Below, one piece after another: positions 39,200 to 48,836 of a stretch of DNA of 64,000 nt. Each line of letters starts with the position of its first letter. Position 1 is the stretch's first letter. The stretch covers positions 5,593,501-5,657,500 of the forward strand of contig NZ_CP034235.1 of NCBI RefSeq assembly GCF_009728935.1, given 5' to 3'. The DNA comes from Paenibacillus psychroresistens (GTDB lineage Bacteria; Bacillota; Bacilli; Paenibacillales; NBRC-103111). The position numbers and the translations under genes were made by a program. Under the pieces are notes generated by a model. That model made no database searches. It saw only the letters and a list, made by a program, of their open reading frames with translations, and was not told the origin of the DNA.

Positions 39200-41620
39200 A
39201 TGAAATTATTGAAACCAATCAGCGTCATCAGCCTAACTACAGCCCTTCTATTATCTACCGTTTCACCCATTCTAGCAGCAGGTGGTGCCGCTTTGCCCAA
39301 ACCTTCGATCAACTCAGGACCACAAGCAATTAATTCCAACTCGACTCCTTCTGTAACAGACAGTACATACGCAGATGAAGCCAAAATTAGCAAAGAAAAA
39401 GCCATTGAGCTGGCAAAATTGTATGTGGAAATTCCAAGCAGCTATGTACTGCAGAATATTAGCTTTAATTCTAATAGTTATAGTAATGGCAGTTCATTAT
39501 GGAATCTGCAATATGGAAAAAAAACAGACGATAAATATTATGGCAGTATCAGCGTTGGTATAGACTCTGATTCCGGAAAACTCATGAACTATTACTACAA
39601 TGATGAGAATCCTGCGAATAAACCCGCTTACCCGCCAAAAGTAAATCTTAAAACAGCTAAGGAACTTGCAACTGAGCTGCTTAAAAAGTTTAATCCAAAT
39701 GAGCTAAGCCATCTCCAATATAACGATAATTTTGAAAAATTATTTAAAGCACCTTTAAATGGCGACGTACGTTATTCCATCCAATTTGATCGTATAGAAA
39801 ACAACATTCCCTATCCAAATAATTACGTTACCTTCACTTTAGACGGAAATGGCAAGCTAGTTAGCTATGATCAAAATTGGTCCAACAAAGTAACATTTGC
39901 TGATGCGTCCAAGGCTATTTCCGTAGAGCAGGCAACTTATGCTTTTCAAACAAATTCAACCGTTGCTCTCACCTACATTTCGCCTTGGAACCAAACAGCT
40001 CCCAAGAAAACCAATCCTTATTTGAGCTATAGCCTAATTACTAACTCCGTGGATGCCTTAACCAGCAAGGTTACTAACCAATATGGCTCGACAATATCGT
40101 TGAATACAACACCTTTAACGGAACAGCCGCTTGCTGATAAACCAACAGGTAACTTAAACCTGACTAAAGACCAAGCTATTAAACTAGCCACTGGCTATAT
40201 ACATTTGCCCGCTAATGCTGAGCTTGAGAATGCTTTCTATCAAGAGAGTGTAGCCCCAGATGAAGGAGTTTCCAATGATGCCGTTGCAAGCAGTAAGCGA
40301 GTAATAATCGGTGGCGGAGGTGGAACTGGAATCTCCATATGGAATTTAAGCTGGCAGGTGGCGGCAGAGAAAGGGAAGGATCCCGACTATATCAGTGCTG
40401 GAATCAACAGTAAAACTGGCGAGCTTCTTAGCTACTATCGCAACCAGAAGCAACCGATTCCAATCGATGATTCTACGACTACTCCCGCAGCTACTAAGAT
40501 TAACCTAGATAAAGCTAAAGCAGCAGCGATTGATTTTATTAAAAAAGTAGTCCCGCAATATACCAATGAGCTTGCTATTGATGAACAGAATCTAGCAAAT
40601 CTGACTGACGAGCTAATGAAAACTGCGCCAGCAATCAACATTAATTTCCGCCGTGTAGTTCAAGGTATTCTAACAGAGAGCGAATCGATCAATGTAGGAG
40701 TTGATACTGACACAGGTGAAATCAATAGCTTCTGGAGTAATCTAAGCACTCTGGAATACCCTACTACTAAACCGATGGTACTTTCAGAAGCTGATGCTAT
40801 CACTAAGCTTTTGTCGCAATATAATATTGAGCTTACGTATTCTATACCCTATGATCCCAATCCTGTAAATCCGCCGAGTCCAGAAGTCGAAGCAACTCAG
40901 GAAGCTAAGCCCTATTATATCCTAACACCAAAATATCCGGATCAATTCATATTCTTAGATGCGGTTAGCGGGGAATGGAAAAAGCGAGATACCGGTGAAA
41001 TTACCACTCTTGAAAAAGCCATTGTAACGGACATTGAAGGACACTGGGGACAAAACGAAATTCAATTAATGATTGATTATAGTGCGTTGGATGTAAAAGA
41101 TGGTAAAGTTTTACCTGATCAAGCAATCACTCGTGGTGAAATGATCAAAATGCTGGTCATCTCGATGAACGGTGGTTCTGGATTTGGCGGGAGAGAATAC
41201 ACTAATCGCGTTAGCTCCTTCAAGGATGTGAGCAACGACTCTACTTACTTCCCTTACATTGAATCTGCCGTGGACTCGAACATCATCGATGCCAATACAT
41301 CGGCAACCTTCAATCCTAATGGGACGATCAGCCGTGATGAAATTGCTCAGCTAATTGTACGTGCACTAGGCTATGATAAGCTTGCCGAATACAGTGATAT
41401 ATTCAAGCTCGACTTAAAGGATGCTGCTAAAATCAACCACAAAGGCCAAGTGGCTATCGTCGTTGGTTTAGGAATACTTACTGCTACCAATGGAAGCTTT
41501 ATGCCTGCGCAAGAAGTAACTCGCGCTCAAGCAGCTATTGCTTTCTCGCGTTATTTGCAGAAGCGCTCGATCCTGCAGGACGTCCCACTTAGCATGAATG
41601 TGGGTATTGCCAAAGGCTAA
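39200..41620 (+). CDS. Surface protein with YcdB/PepSY-like repeats and SLH domains
   Basis: This 806-residue protein starts with a signal peptide (to about ILA at 27). Repeated PepSY/YcdB-type units (about 55-600; ISKEKAIELAKLYVEIPSSY, LTKDQAIKLATGYIHLP and LDKAKAAAIDFIKKV) show internal similarity. Near the C-terminus (about 610-800) SLH motifs occur (DIEGHWGQNEIQLMIDYSAL, FKDVSNDSTYFPYIESAVDS, EVTRAQAAIAFSRYL), which bind pyruvylated cell-wall polymer. PepSY units are thought to inhibit or chaperone proteases, so it may guard the S-layer. GGAGG precedes the ATG. Confidence 0.9.
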   Translation: MKLLKPISVISLTTALLLSTVSPILAAGGAALPKPSINSGPQAINSNSTPSVTDSTYADEAKISKEKAIELAKLYVEIPSSYVLQNISFNSNSYSNGSSLWNLQYGKKTDDKYYGSISVGIDSDSGKLMNYYYNDENPANKPAYPPKVNLKTAKELATELLKKFNPNELSHLQYNDNFEKLFKAPLNGDVRYSIQFDRIENNIPYPNNYVTFTLDGNGKLVSYDQNWSNKVTFADASKAISVEQATYAFQTNSTVALTYISPWNQTAPKKTNPYLSYSLITNSVDALTSKVTNQYGSTISLNTTPLTEQPLADKPTGNLNLTKDQAIKLATGYIHLPANAELENAFYQESVAPDEGVSNDAVASSKRVIIGGGGGTGISIWNLSWQVAAEKGKDPDYISAGINSKTGELLSYYRNQKQPIPIDDSTTTPAATKINLDKAKAAAIDFIKKVVPQYTNELAIDEQNLANLTDELMKTAPAININFRRVVQGILTESESINVGVDTDTGEINSFWSNLSTLEYPTTKPMVLSEADAITKLLSQYNIELTYSIPYDPNPVNPPSPEVEATQEAKPYYILTPKYPDQFIFLDAVSGEWKKRDTGEITTLEKAIVTDIEGHWGQNEIQLMIDYSALDVKDGKVLPDQAITRGEMIKMLVISMNGGSGFGGREYTNRVSSFKDVSNDSTYFPYIESAVDSNIIDANTSATFNPNGTISRDEIAQLIVRALGYDKLAEYSDIFKLDLKDAAKINHKGQVAIVVGLGILTATNGSFMPAQEVTRAQAAIAFSRYLQKRSILQDVPLSMNVGIAKG

Positions 41621-41642
41621 TAAACATCACCTAGTACACAAA

Positions 41643-41678
41643 AAAAAGACTTTGACGGAATTGCGTCAAGGTCTTTTT
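41643..41678. terminator. Bidirectional terminator shared by the SLH gene and folA
   Basis: AAAAAGACTTTGACG pairs with CGTCAAGGTCTTTTT around a GAATTG loop. Its right arm lies within the last codons of folA on the other strand, whose TGA is at 41666-41668. Confidence 0.9.
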
Positions 41679-42157
41679 GTATACACAAGAAAGCTATAAT
41701 CATATGGGTTTTTATCATCATGGACTCCATCTTCGGAGGTTTCCAATTCCCATTCTTCAATATCAAACTCTGGAAAAAACGTGTCCGCTTCAAATTCATG
41801 TTCAATTAATGTGATGTACAAACGCTCCACGAAAGGCATAAACAATTGAAATACTTCAGCTCCACCAATGACGAAGACTTCATCCACCTTGGCAACATCA
41901 AGTGCTTCAGCGATAGAATGAACAATCACACAGCCTTCCGCTTCATACTCTCTATTCTGCGTAAGAATTACATTCGTCCGATTGGGTAACGGCTTTCCGA
42001 TCGACTCGTATGTTTTCCGCCCCATTAACACGGTATGATCCATCGTTGTCTTCTTGAAGTAAGCTAAATCTGCTGGAAGCCGCCAAGGCAGCTGATTGCC
42101 CAAGCCGATTGCTTGCTGAATATCCATAGCTACTATATAGGAAATGCTCAATACCAT
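41666..42157 (-). CDS. folA: Dihydrofolate reductase
   Basis: This enzyme of about 163 residues makes tetrahydrofolate with NADPH. It contains IVAMDIQQAIGLGNQLPWRL (active-site region) with LPADLAYFKKTT (the conserved Asp), VLMGRKTYESIGKPLPNR (NADPH loop) and VIGGAEVF. GAAGGAG lies near several starts; ATG 42157 and TTG 42151 are both possible. It follows thyA by 21 bp, the usual pairing. Its stop lies in the terminator stem. Confidence 0.95.
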   Translation of the reverse strand: MVLSISYIVAMDIQQAIGLGNQLPWRLPADLAYFKKTTMDHTVLMGRKTYESIGKPLPNRTNVILTQNREYEAEGCVIVHSIAEALDVAKVDEVFVIGGAEVFQLFMPFVERLYITLIEHEFEADTFFPEFDIEEWELETSEDGVHDDKNPYDYSFLVYTKRP

Positions 42158-42178
42158 CCACTCCTTCAATTAAACTGT

Positions 42179-42973
42179 CTAAACCGCAATTGGTGCTTTA
42201 ATCGTTGGATGACTTTGGTAATTCACAACCTCGAAATCCTCATACTTGTAATCAAAAATCGAATCTGGTTTGCGCTTGATTAATAGCTGAGGCAGTGGAA
42301 AAGGCTCCCGCGTGAGCTGCAGCTCAACTTGTTCTAAATGATTCTGATAAATATGTGTGTCGCCGCCAGACCAGATTAATTCCCCAGCCTCTAACCCGCA
42401 TTGCTCTGCCACCATATGAGTCAATAAAGCATAGCTGGCAATATTAAAAGGCAGACCTAGAAAGCTATCGATAGAACGCATCGTGAACATACAGCTTAGC
42501 TTGTTGTTCGCCACATAGAATTGAAAGGTGAAATGGCAGGGCGGCAAAGCCATTTGATCGACGTCCGCGACGTTCCAAGCATTGACTAAATGTCTTCTGG
42601 AATCTGGATTACGCTTAATTTGCTCAATTACTTTACTAATTTGATCAATCGATCTGCCGTCAACCGTTTCCCATGCACGCCATTGAGAGCCATACACCGG
42701 ACCCAGCTCTCCATTCTCATCCGCCCACTCGTCCCAAATCCTCACGCCATTTTCCTGCAAATAACGAATATTGGTATCTCCGCTGAGAAACCATAACAGC
42801 TCGTGAAAGATTGATTTTGTATGTAATTTTTTCGTCGTTACCATCGGAAAGCCTTGCGCTAAATCAAAACGAAGCTGGCGGCCAAATACTGAAATCGTGC
42901 CTGTCCCCGTTCGATCCGTCTTCTTTTCTCCGTTTGTCAGAATGTCCTGTAATAGCTCTAAATATGCCTTCAA
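42179..42973 (-). CDS. thyA: Thymidylate synthase
   Basis: This 264-residue enzyme methylates dUMP with methylene-tetrahydrofolate. The catalytic Cys lies in LPPCHFTFQFYV (about 146). RRHLVNAWNVADVDQMALPP and SCMFTMRSIDSFLGLPFNIA are ThyA signatures. A TTG start at 42973 follows GAGGTG. With folA it forms a two-gene operon. Confidence 0.96.
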   Translation of the reverse strand: MKAYLELLQDILTNGEKKTDRTGTGTISVFGRQLRFDLAQGFPMVTTKKLHTKSIFHELLWFLSGDTNIRYLQENGVRIWDEWADENGELGPVYGSQWRAWETVDGRSIDQISKVIEQIKRNPDSRRHLVNAWNVADVDQMALPPCHFTFQFYVANNKLSCMFTMRSIDSFLGLPFNIASYALLTHMVAEQCGLEAGELIWSGGDTHIYQNHLEQVELQLTREPFPLPQLLIKRKPDSIFDYKYEDFEVVNYQSHPTIKAPIAV

Positions 42974-43036
42974 CGCTTAACACCTCGACTATGTTATAGA
43001 ATTATTTCATTATAGCAGTAAACTCGTATTCATAAA

Positions 43037-43070
43037 AGAAAAAAGCCCTGCTAATTAAATCTAGCAGAGC
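43037..43070 (-). terminator. Terminator of the GH4 gene
   Basis: On the minus strand GCTCTGCTAG and AGCAGGGC form a stem followed by TTTTTTC. It lies 22 bp after the stop. Confidence 0.8.
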
Positions 43071-43092
43071 CTAAGCGATAATGTTGATATTC

Positions 43093-44391
43093 TTAAGAGA
43101 ATTTAGGCAACCAGCTGCCATGTGCTTCAATGAGATCATCGCAAAGTGCAACGATGTCATCCAATGAAAGCTCAGCTGCTGTATGCGGATCAAGCATAGC
43201 TGCATGGTAAATATGTTCTTTTTTGAGCTTAATCGCTGCTTCAATTGTCAATAGCTGAGTGTTAATGTTCGTGCGGTTTAACGCAGCAAGCTGTGGAGGC
43301 AAATCTCCAACATAGGTAGGTGTAACACCTGATGAGTCGACTAAACATGGAACTTCAACACATGCTTCTTTAGGCAAATTCGTAATTAAGCCTGTGTTCA
43401 TGACATTGCCGCCTATTTTGAAAGGAATATTCGTTTCCATTGCTTCCATAATGAAAGAGGCGTACTCATGACTGCGAACATGCTCAATTCTCGGCTCATT
43501 CACAAGTGAATCACGCATTTCCTTCCAGCCAGCAATTTGCTCAATACAACGGCGCGGGTACTCATCCAATGGAATATTAAACCGTTCAATCAGCTCTGGA
43601 TAGCTCTTCTTGATGAAATACGGATGATACTCTGAGCTATGCTCGGAGGATTCTGTAATGTAATAACCAAACCGATTCATTAACTCAAAACGCACCATGT
43701 CGCCATGCTTTTCATTTTGTTTTTCTTTGGCGCGACGCTTAATTTCTGGATATAAGTCCACTCCATCCTTAGTCACTTCAAGCAACCAAGCCATATGGTT
43801 GATCCCAGCAATTTTCGTTTGTACCCCTGTCGAATCCATTCCTAAGTGTCTAAACATATCTGGCATACAAGATTGTACACTATGGCAAAGTCCGACCGTT
43901 TTAACACCACCATAAGTGTTCAATACATTAGTAAGAACAGCCATCGGGTTCGTATAGTTAAGAAATAAAGCATCTGGACAAACCTCTTGCATATCCTTAG
44001 CAAAATCAAGCACTACAGGTATTGTACGCAGATTACGGAAAATACCGCCTATCCCAATCGTATCTGCAATAGTTTGACGCAAGCCATATTTCTTCGGAAT
44101 TTCAAAATCGGTTATCGTACAAGGATCGTATCCGCCTACTTGAATTGCATTAACGACAAAATTAGCTCCACGTAAAGCATCCTTACGATTTGTATACGCT
44201 TTAATTACACATGTGCTGCCGGAGGTTGTTTTGATATTATTCAATATATTCTCAGAATCCGTAAGGCGCTCTTGGTTGATATCGAATAACGCTAGCTCAA
44301 ATCCCTGTAAAGCAGGAGTTTTCATAACATCACCTAATACATTTCTTGCAAAAACGGTACTGCCTGCACCCATAAAAGTAATCTTAGCCAT
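43093..44391 (-). CDS. melA: GH4 alpha-galactosidase (MelA-like)
   Basis: This 432-residue NAD+- and Mn2+-dependent glycosidase has an N-terminal Rossmann segment (KITFMGAGSTVFARNVLGDV). The metal-binding Cys lies in GLCHSVQSC and the His in GINHMAWL. The DTIGIGGIFRNLRT and NYTNPMAV regions match MelA rather than 6-phospho-glucosidases. It has no signal peptide. It is divergent from an AraC regulator with a 177-bp shared promoter region. Likely substrates are melibiose and raffinose-type galactosides. Confidence 0.92.
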   Translation of the reverse strand: MAKITFMGAGSTVFARNVLGDVMKTPALQGFELALFDINQERLTDSENILNNIKTTSGSTCVIKAYTNRKDALRGANFVVNAIQVGGYDPCTITDFEIPKKYGLRQTIADTIGIGGIFRNLRTIPVVLDFAKDMQEVCPDALFLNYTNPMAVLTNVLNTYGGVKTVGLCHSVQSCMPDMFRHLGMDSTGVQTKIAGINHMAWLLEVTKDGVDLYPEIKRRAKEKQNEKHGDMVRFELMNRFGYYITESSEHSSEYHPYFIKKSYPELIERFNIPLDEYPRRCIEQIAGWKEMRDSLVNEPRIEHVRSHEYASFIMEAMETNIPFKIGGNVMNTGLITNLPKEACVEVPCLVDSSGVTPTYVGDLPPQLAALNRTNINTQLLTIEAAIKLKKEHIYHAAMLDPHTAAELSLDDIVALCDDLIEAHGSWLPKFS

Positions 44392-44568
44392 TATCCTTTG
44401 CCTCCATATCTTATATTATAGGCTGATTATACGCCATATACTCCGAATACTAAATGGATTTATTCCATCAATATATGGCACAATCCAATATCAAATAAGA
44501 AATTCCTACATTTTTAGTCAGTAAGCATGTTATAATATTAAGATCAACCCTATTTGAGGTGAGCATCT
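44392..44568. promoter_or_regulatory. Divergent melA/araC promoter region
   Basis: TATAAT at 44531-44536 is the best plus-strand -10. A partial dyad joins CCATATACTCC (about 44434-44444) with CCATCAATATATGG (44465-44478). No other feature is recognised. Confidence 0.4.
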
Positions 44569-45420
44569 GTGAATGGCAACGACATCCATAATTCTGTCCA
44601 ACCGTTTGGCCAAAGAATTGAATTGGATTTATGTTTTTTTGGAAACCAGGTTTGTGAGCCTGGGCATTTCTGGGGCCCTGGCATTCGTCAGCATTATATC
44701 TTTCACTATGTTCATAGCGGTAAAGGCATCATGCGAATTGGCGATCAAATTTATAACATAAACCAAGGTCAAGGATTTTTAATTTGTCCGGATACCATTA
44801 TTTATTATAAAGCTGACGATGACGATCCATGGACTTACACTTGGGTAGGCTTTCAAGGGCTTTATGCAAAGGCTTATTTGGAACGAGCGCAATTAAGTCG
44901 TACCAAGCCTATTTTTTATACACATGGAAATCTGTGGTTTGAAGGATTTTTAGATGAAATGGTGAAGGCGAAGAATATTGAGCGAAATAGTGATGTAGGA
45001 CTGCAGAGCATTATGTATCGTTTTTTTGCTGAGCTTATCTTAACTGCACCAGAACTTAAAGAAGTTCCTACACCCGCACATACTAAAGAAGCTTATATTC
45101 GCAAAGCCATTGAGTATCTAGAAATCCATTACAGCCAGAAGATCAGCGTGCTTAATATCGCGCAATTTGTCGGTTTGGATCGTACGTATCTATCCAGTCT
45201 CTTTAAGGAGAAGCTTGGGCTTTCTTTGCAAATATATTTATTACAATTTCGGATGAACCGCGCCAAAGAGTTGTTGTTAAATCAGGATTTAACTATTGGT
45301 GATATTTCCCGCTCGGTTGGTTATACGGATCCTTTGTTATTCTCAAAAATGTTCAAGAAAATTAATCGAGTCTCTCCCAAGGCTTATAGAGAATCACCTG
45401 ACGTTCCCGTTATTGACTAA
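44569..45420 (+). CDS. AraC-family transcriptional regulator
   Basis: This 283-residue regulator begins at a GTG preceded by GAGGTGA. The N-terminal part (about 20-140; GIRQHYIFHYVHSGKGIMRI) is an arabinose-binding-like cupin. The C-terminal HTH pair (about 185-278) contains LNIAQFVGLDRTYLSSLFKE and LTIGDISRSVGYTDPLLFSK. It is divergent from melA and convergent (10-bp overlap) with a decayed sugar-binding gene. It probably activates the galactoside genes. Confidence 0.9.
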   Translation: MNGNDIHNSVQPFGQRIELDLCFFGNQVCEPGHFWGPGIRQHYIFHYVHSGKGIMRIGDQIYNINQGQGFLICPDTIIYYKADDDDPWTYTWVGFQGLYAKAYLERAQLSRTKPIFYTHGNLWFEGFLDEMVKAKNIERNSDVGLQSIMYRFFAELILTAPELKEVPTPAHTKEAYIRKAIEYLEIHYSQKISVLNIAQFVGLDRTYLSSLFKEKLGLSLQIYLLQFRMNRAKELLLNQDLTIGDISRSVGYTDPLLFSKMFKKINRVSPKAYRESPDVPVID

Positions 45421-46151
45421 CAGCCGCATCCCACGCTGCATCCATTTTCTTCAGCATTTGCTCTTGAGAAATCGCCTTTAAGTATACCCCTTGAGCGGAG
45501 TTCATTAATTCCGTTTGTACGGCATAAGACTGCTCCCAGCCTTGATCTAAAAAAGGGAAGGTTTTACCGGAAAATATTAGCTGCGAGATTTCACTGAGCT
45601 CAGGAGCAGCTTGACTTTTTATGCCATCTAACGTGATAAAAGCATCCTGGCTTTTCGTCCAAATCTGGAGGTTCTCTGGTTTGGACCAGAAGGCTAAATA
45701 CAATTTAGCTGCCTCTATGTTTGGAGTTCGTTTATTAATCGTCCACGTTGTCCCTATTGCAGCAGATACGAATATTTCTCCATTGGATTTGTTTGCAGGC
45801 ATAGGAAACATCCCAAATTTCAAATCTGGATTTTTCTCTACAATACCCGCCATCGACCAACTTCCATCTATGTACATGGCAGCATGTTCATCAGAAAATT
45901 CACTTTGCGCCTTCTCCAAGCTTACATTCACACTATTGGCTGTCAAATATCCTTTTTCATCCAAGGCATACCATTGTGCCAGCATTGCATTCCAAGTTCC
46001 ATTATATTTCAGAGCCAAATTTATAACCTTATACACGCAATTTTATCTTGTTACTTTGTTTATCTGTTGATTTCTGTTTGATCCCGCATCCACTTAACAC
46101 AAGACATACCACTAGCAATGCTATCAATAAGATTGAAAACCTGATCTTCAT
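45410..46151 (-). pseudogene. Sugar-binding ABC lipoprotein, internally deleted
   Basis: The N-terminus is intact: a lipoprotein signal from ATG 46151 (MKIRFSILLIALLVVCLVLS, then GCG), reaching KIKLRV. TAA at 46029-46031 replaces a Ser codon. The paralogue at 47298-48617 continues SGFKSGSEI, and here GYKFGSEI follows the stop. About 160 codons are then missing, because the next bases resume in another frame at KYNGTWNAML, matching KFNGTWNEMV in the paralogue. The remaining C-terminal half (about 208 residues, open from about 46036) aligns closely. It is a dead solute-binding gene. Confidence 0.88.
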
Positions 46152-46187
46152 TCTTATTGCCCCCCGGCCGGTAAAGAATAGTATTAC

Positions 46188-47195
46188 CTAACAGATAATC
46201 CGTTCGAACGCTTTATAATAAAGATAATGACCATAGTCATTCGGGTGATTAATATTATTGAGCAATAGACATTCTGGTGTTTTACCGGCAATTAATGCTT
46301 GCTGCCATATGGAATAAGCATCTGCGACTGCAATTTGATAAATATCACCTAAACGTCGAAGCACCTCTGCATATTCGCCAATCCTGCCGCTAGTATGCTG
46401 CCATAGAGGATTGGGCTGACAAGGAGTAACCAGTACAATTGTCGCATCAGAACTGCTTTGAATCGTCTCTATAATAAAACGGATATTTTGCTCGTATTGC
46501 TTAAGTGAAACCGTATTTCCATATTCAAATTGGTTCTGATCATTCATCCCATAACCGATCGTTACGAGGTCAGGAAGGCAAGCTACCACATCCTCATTGA
46601 CTCGTTCAGCGCCACCTTCACTCGTCTCGCCACCAATAGCTTTATTGACAATTTCCAAGCTGCCGTCCGGATAAAGCGAAGTCAATTGGGCGGAAAATCT
46701 GCTGAAGTAGCTATATCTTTCCTCACTTGCCTCGCCCCCTTCACTAATACTATCCCCATAAACGACATAGGTGACTTTCTGTCCGCTCGCGAGCTTTTTC
46801 TTAACATTCATTAATCTATCTTTTCCTTCTGCTGCCCGTTCATTAGATGCTTCTATATCTGTCATTTCGCAATCGTAATCTCCAAATACCGTATATTCAC
46901 GGTTGCTGTAATCTGGATATAAGTTATGGTCAAATTGCTTTATTCCGCATAAGGGATGCTTAGACCAATTGGGGATCCGACTTCCTTCCGTTCGAGCAAT
47001 CCAACCTTGATCATAATCAACTATGTAATCCTGTTCTTCTTCATAATAAATAACATCTTTATGTCCTTTATCCGTATGTGACCTTAACCGCATACTCCCT
47101 CTAATTGCAGATTGGAGCTGCAAGCGTTGTTGATCCTCATTCATAAAAACAAACGATTCCGCGATTTGTTGTTTAATTGGTTTTGGTTTATCCAT
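46188..47195 (-). CDS. SGNH/GDSL hydrolase (carbohydrate-ester type)
   Basis: This protein of about 335 residues has SGNH blocks in order: block I VVYGDSISEGG (nucleophile Ser), block II IGGETSEGG, block III GYGMNDQN and block V NNINHPNDYGHYL (catalytic Asn/Asp-His region). An N-terminal beta domain (about 1-130) precedes them, and no signal peptide is seen. It probably deacetylates a sugar or glycan intermediate. GGAGG lies 11 bases before the ATG at 47195; the earlier ATG at 47213 lacks a site. It sits between a broken and an intact sugar-binding gene. Confidence 0.85.
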   Translation of the reverse strand: MDKPKPIKQQIAESFVFMNEDQQRLQLQSAIRGSMRLRSHTDKGHKDVIYYEEEQDYIVDYDQGWIARTEGSRIPNWSKHPLCGIKQFDHNLYPDYSNREYTVFGDYDCEMTDIEASNERAAEGKDRLMNVKKKLASGQKVTYVVYGDSISEGGEASEERYSYFSRFSAQLTSLYPDGSLEIVNKAIGGETSEGGAERVNEDVVACLPDLVTIGYGMNDQNQFEYGNTVSLKQYEQNIRFIIETIQSSSDATIVLVTPCQPNPLWQHTSGRIGEYAEVLRRLGDIYQIAVADAYSIWQQALIAGKTPECLLLNNINHPNDYGHYLYYKAFERIIC

Positions 47196-47297
47196 TCTTC
47201 TATTAACCTCCATCTAAGGAATGTTCCTTAACTATTGCTTTCTCAGAGATTAATTTTACATGAAAAGCTAATAATCGTCTTTGTACTTTATTGCTAT

Positions 47298-48617
47298 TTA
47301 TTTTTGCTGTTCTTCTTGCTTGACTGCCCTATCCCATGCATTATCCATATTCGTCAGCATTTGATCGATTGTGACTGCTTTTAAATAAACACCCTGAGCG
47401 GAAGCCATCATTTCATTTTGTGCAGCTTCCGACTGCTCCCAATAGGTAGATAAGTAAGAATGGCTTTTGCCTGTAGCTAATGAGTGCGATATTTCACTTA
47501 ATTCAGGTGCTATATCACTTGTTACATCCTTAAGTGTAATAAACGAAGCTTGGCTCTTGGCCCATTCCATAAGCGTTGCTTTCTTCGCCCAATAAGCCAA
47601 ATATAGTTGTGCTGCTGCTAAATTCTTAGTTCTTGCATTAATAGTCCAAGTGGTTCCAATCGAAGCAGAAACAACCGTTTCTTCTCCAGCTTTATTAGCA
47701 GGCATAGCAAACATCCCTAGTTTCATATTCGGATTAATCTTCAATAAACCAGCCAATGACCAGCTTCCATCTATGTACATCCCTGCTTTTCCACCAACAA
47801 AATCCTTCTGAGCTTGATCCAAGCTGATGGACGTGCTTTTAGGTGTTAAATACCCTTTATCATTTAGCGAAAACCACTGGTTCACCATTTCATTCCAAGT
47901 CCCATTGAATTTAGTCGATCTAGCATTTATTTTCTTGTCAAAATCAGGGTCTTTGATTAACGATGATCCCATAGAATATAGTGCAGCTAAGGTCATCCAA
48001 CCATCGTTATTTCCAATCGAAATTGGTGTAAGTCCCTCTGATTTTATCGCTTCACAAACCGCAAGGAATTCATCCCAATTAGTAGGAGTCTTCAATGCCA
48101 GCTTAGTAAAAATTTCTTTATTATAATAAACACCAAGCACAACCATTTCATTAGGTGTCCCGTATATTTTACCGTTTATGGAAATGGCTTCAATTACCGA
48201 GGGTGTGAAGTCTTTGATCCAAGGCTGATCACTGAGATCCCTTATAAAGCCTGCTTTAGAATAACTTCCGACCGATGAGATTCCTGGATTAAGCATGATG
48301 ACATCCGAAGCATCATTGGTCGCGAATTTACTTTTAATAAACTCACTATATTGGGCACCTGGCATTCCCTCATAGGTTACTTTTATCGTTGGGTTTTCTT
48401 TCATGAATTGCTCATTAATTTGGGGGATTGCTCCGATTTCGGAGCCTGATTTAAAACCGGATACTCTTAATTTTACAATCGTTTGGGATTCGGGTGACGT
48501 GGTGTTTTCCAATTCCACCTTACTTTTATTAGCTTTGAAATCCGATTTGCTGCAACCGCTTACTAATGGTAAAAACAACAGCGTGAGAATCAATAAAACT
48601 GACAAAGTCCTGTTCAT
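47298..48617 (-). CDS. Extracellular solute-binding lipoprotein (sugar ABC type)
   Basis: This 439-residue lipoprotein has a lipobox (PLVSGCSKSD). A Bacterial-SBP_1 fold follows (about 45-430; KLRVSGFKSGSEIGAIPQIN, KVTYEGMPGAQYSEFIKSKF, FVGGKAGMYIDGSWSLAG). The hinge and ligand positions resemble alpha-galactoside or maltose binders. No permease or ATPase gene is adjacent, so it must work with transporters elsewhere or is a sensor. Its decayed paralogue lies at 45410. Confidence 0.9.
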   Translation of the reverse strand: MNRTLSVLLILTLLFLPLVSGCSKSDFKANKSKVELENTTSPESQTIVKLRVSGFKSGSEIGAIPQINEQFMKENPTIKVTYEGMPGAQYSEFIKSKFATNDASDVIMLNPGISSVGSYSKAGFIRDLSDQPWIKDFTPSVIEAISINGKIYGTPNEMVVLGVYYNKEIFTKLALKTPTNWDEFLAVCEAIKSEGLTPISIGNNDGWMTLAALYSMGSSLIKDPDFDKKINARSTKFNGTWNEMVNQWFSLNDKGYLTPKSTSISLDQAQKDFVGGKAGMYIDGSWSLAGLLKINPNMKLGMFAMPANKAGEETVVSASIGTTWTINARTKNLAAAQLYLAYWAKKATLMEWAKSQASFITLKDVTSDIAPELSEISHSLATGKSHSYLSTYWEQSEAAQNEMMASAQGVYLKAVTIDQMLTNMDNAWDRAVKQEEQQK

Positions 48618-48836
48618 GCTTCATCACTTCCAATCTTCATTCGTTCATCATTATTCTAACAGCCACTGTCCAAAATAGAAAGCAGATATGGGAGACATCT
48701 TGGAAAAAAATAGGCTGTAAAATCCAGAAAAACTCGCTTTTTTACACTTCTTAATGATCATACATTTATATGAATACAAAATATGGTATGTTGATTGTTA
48801 GGATGCCAATTATTTCACTATTAGGAGGTCCCTGCA

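Noticed and set aside
45621..46070. 149-residue plus-strand frame
   Set aside because: It is antisense to the decayed sugar-binding gene, whose residues match the paralogue.
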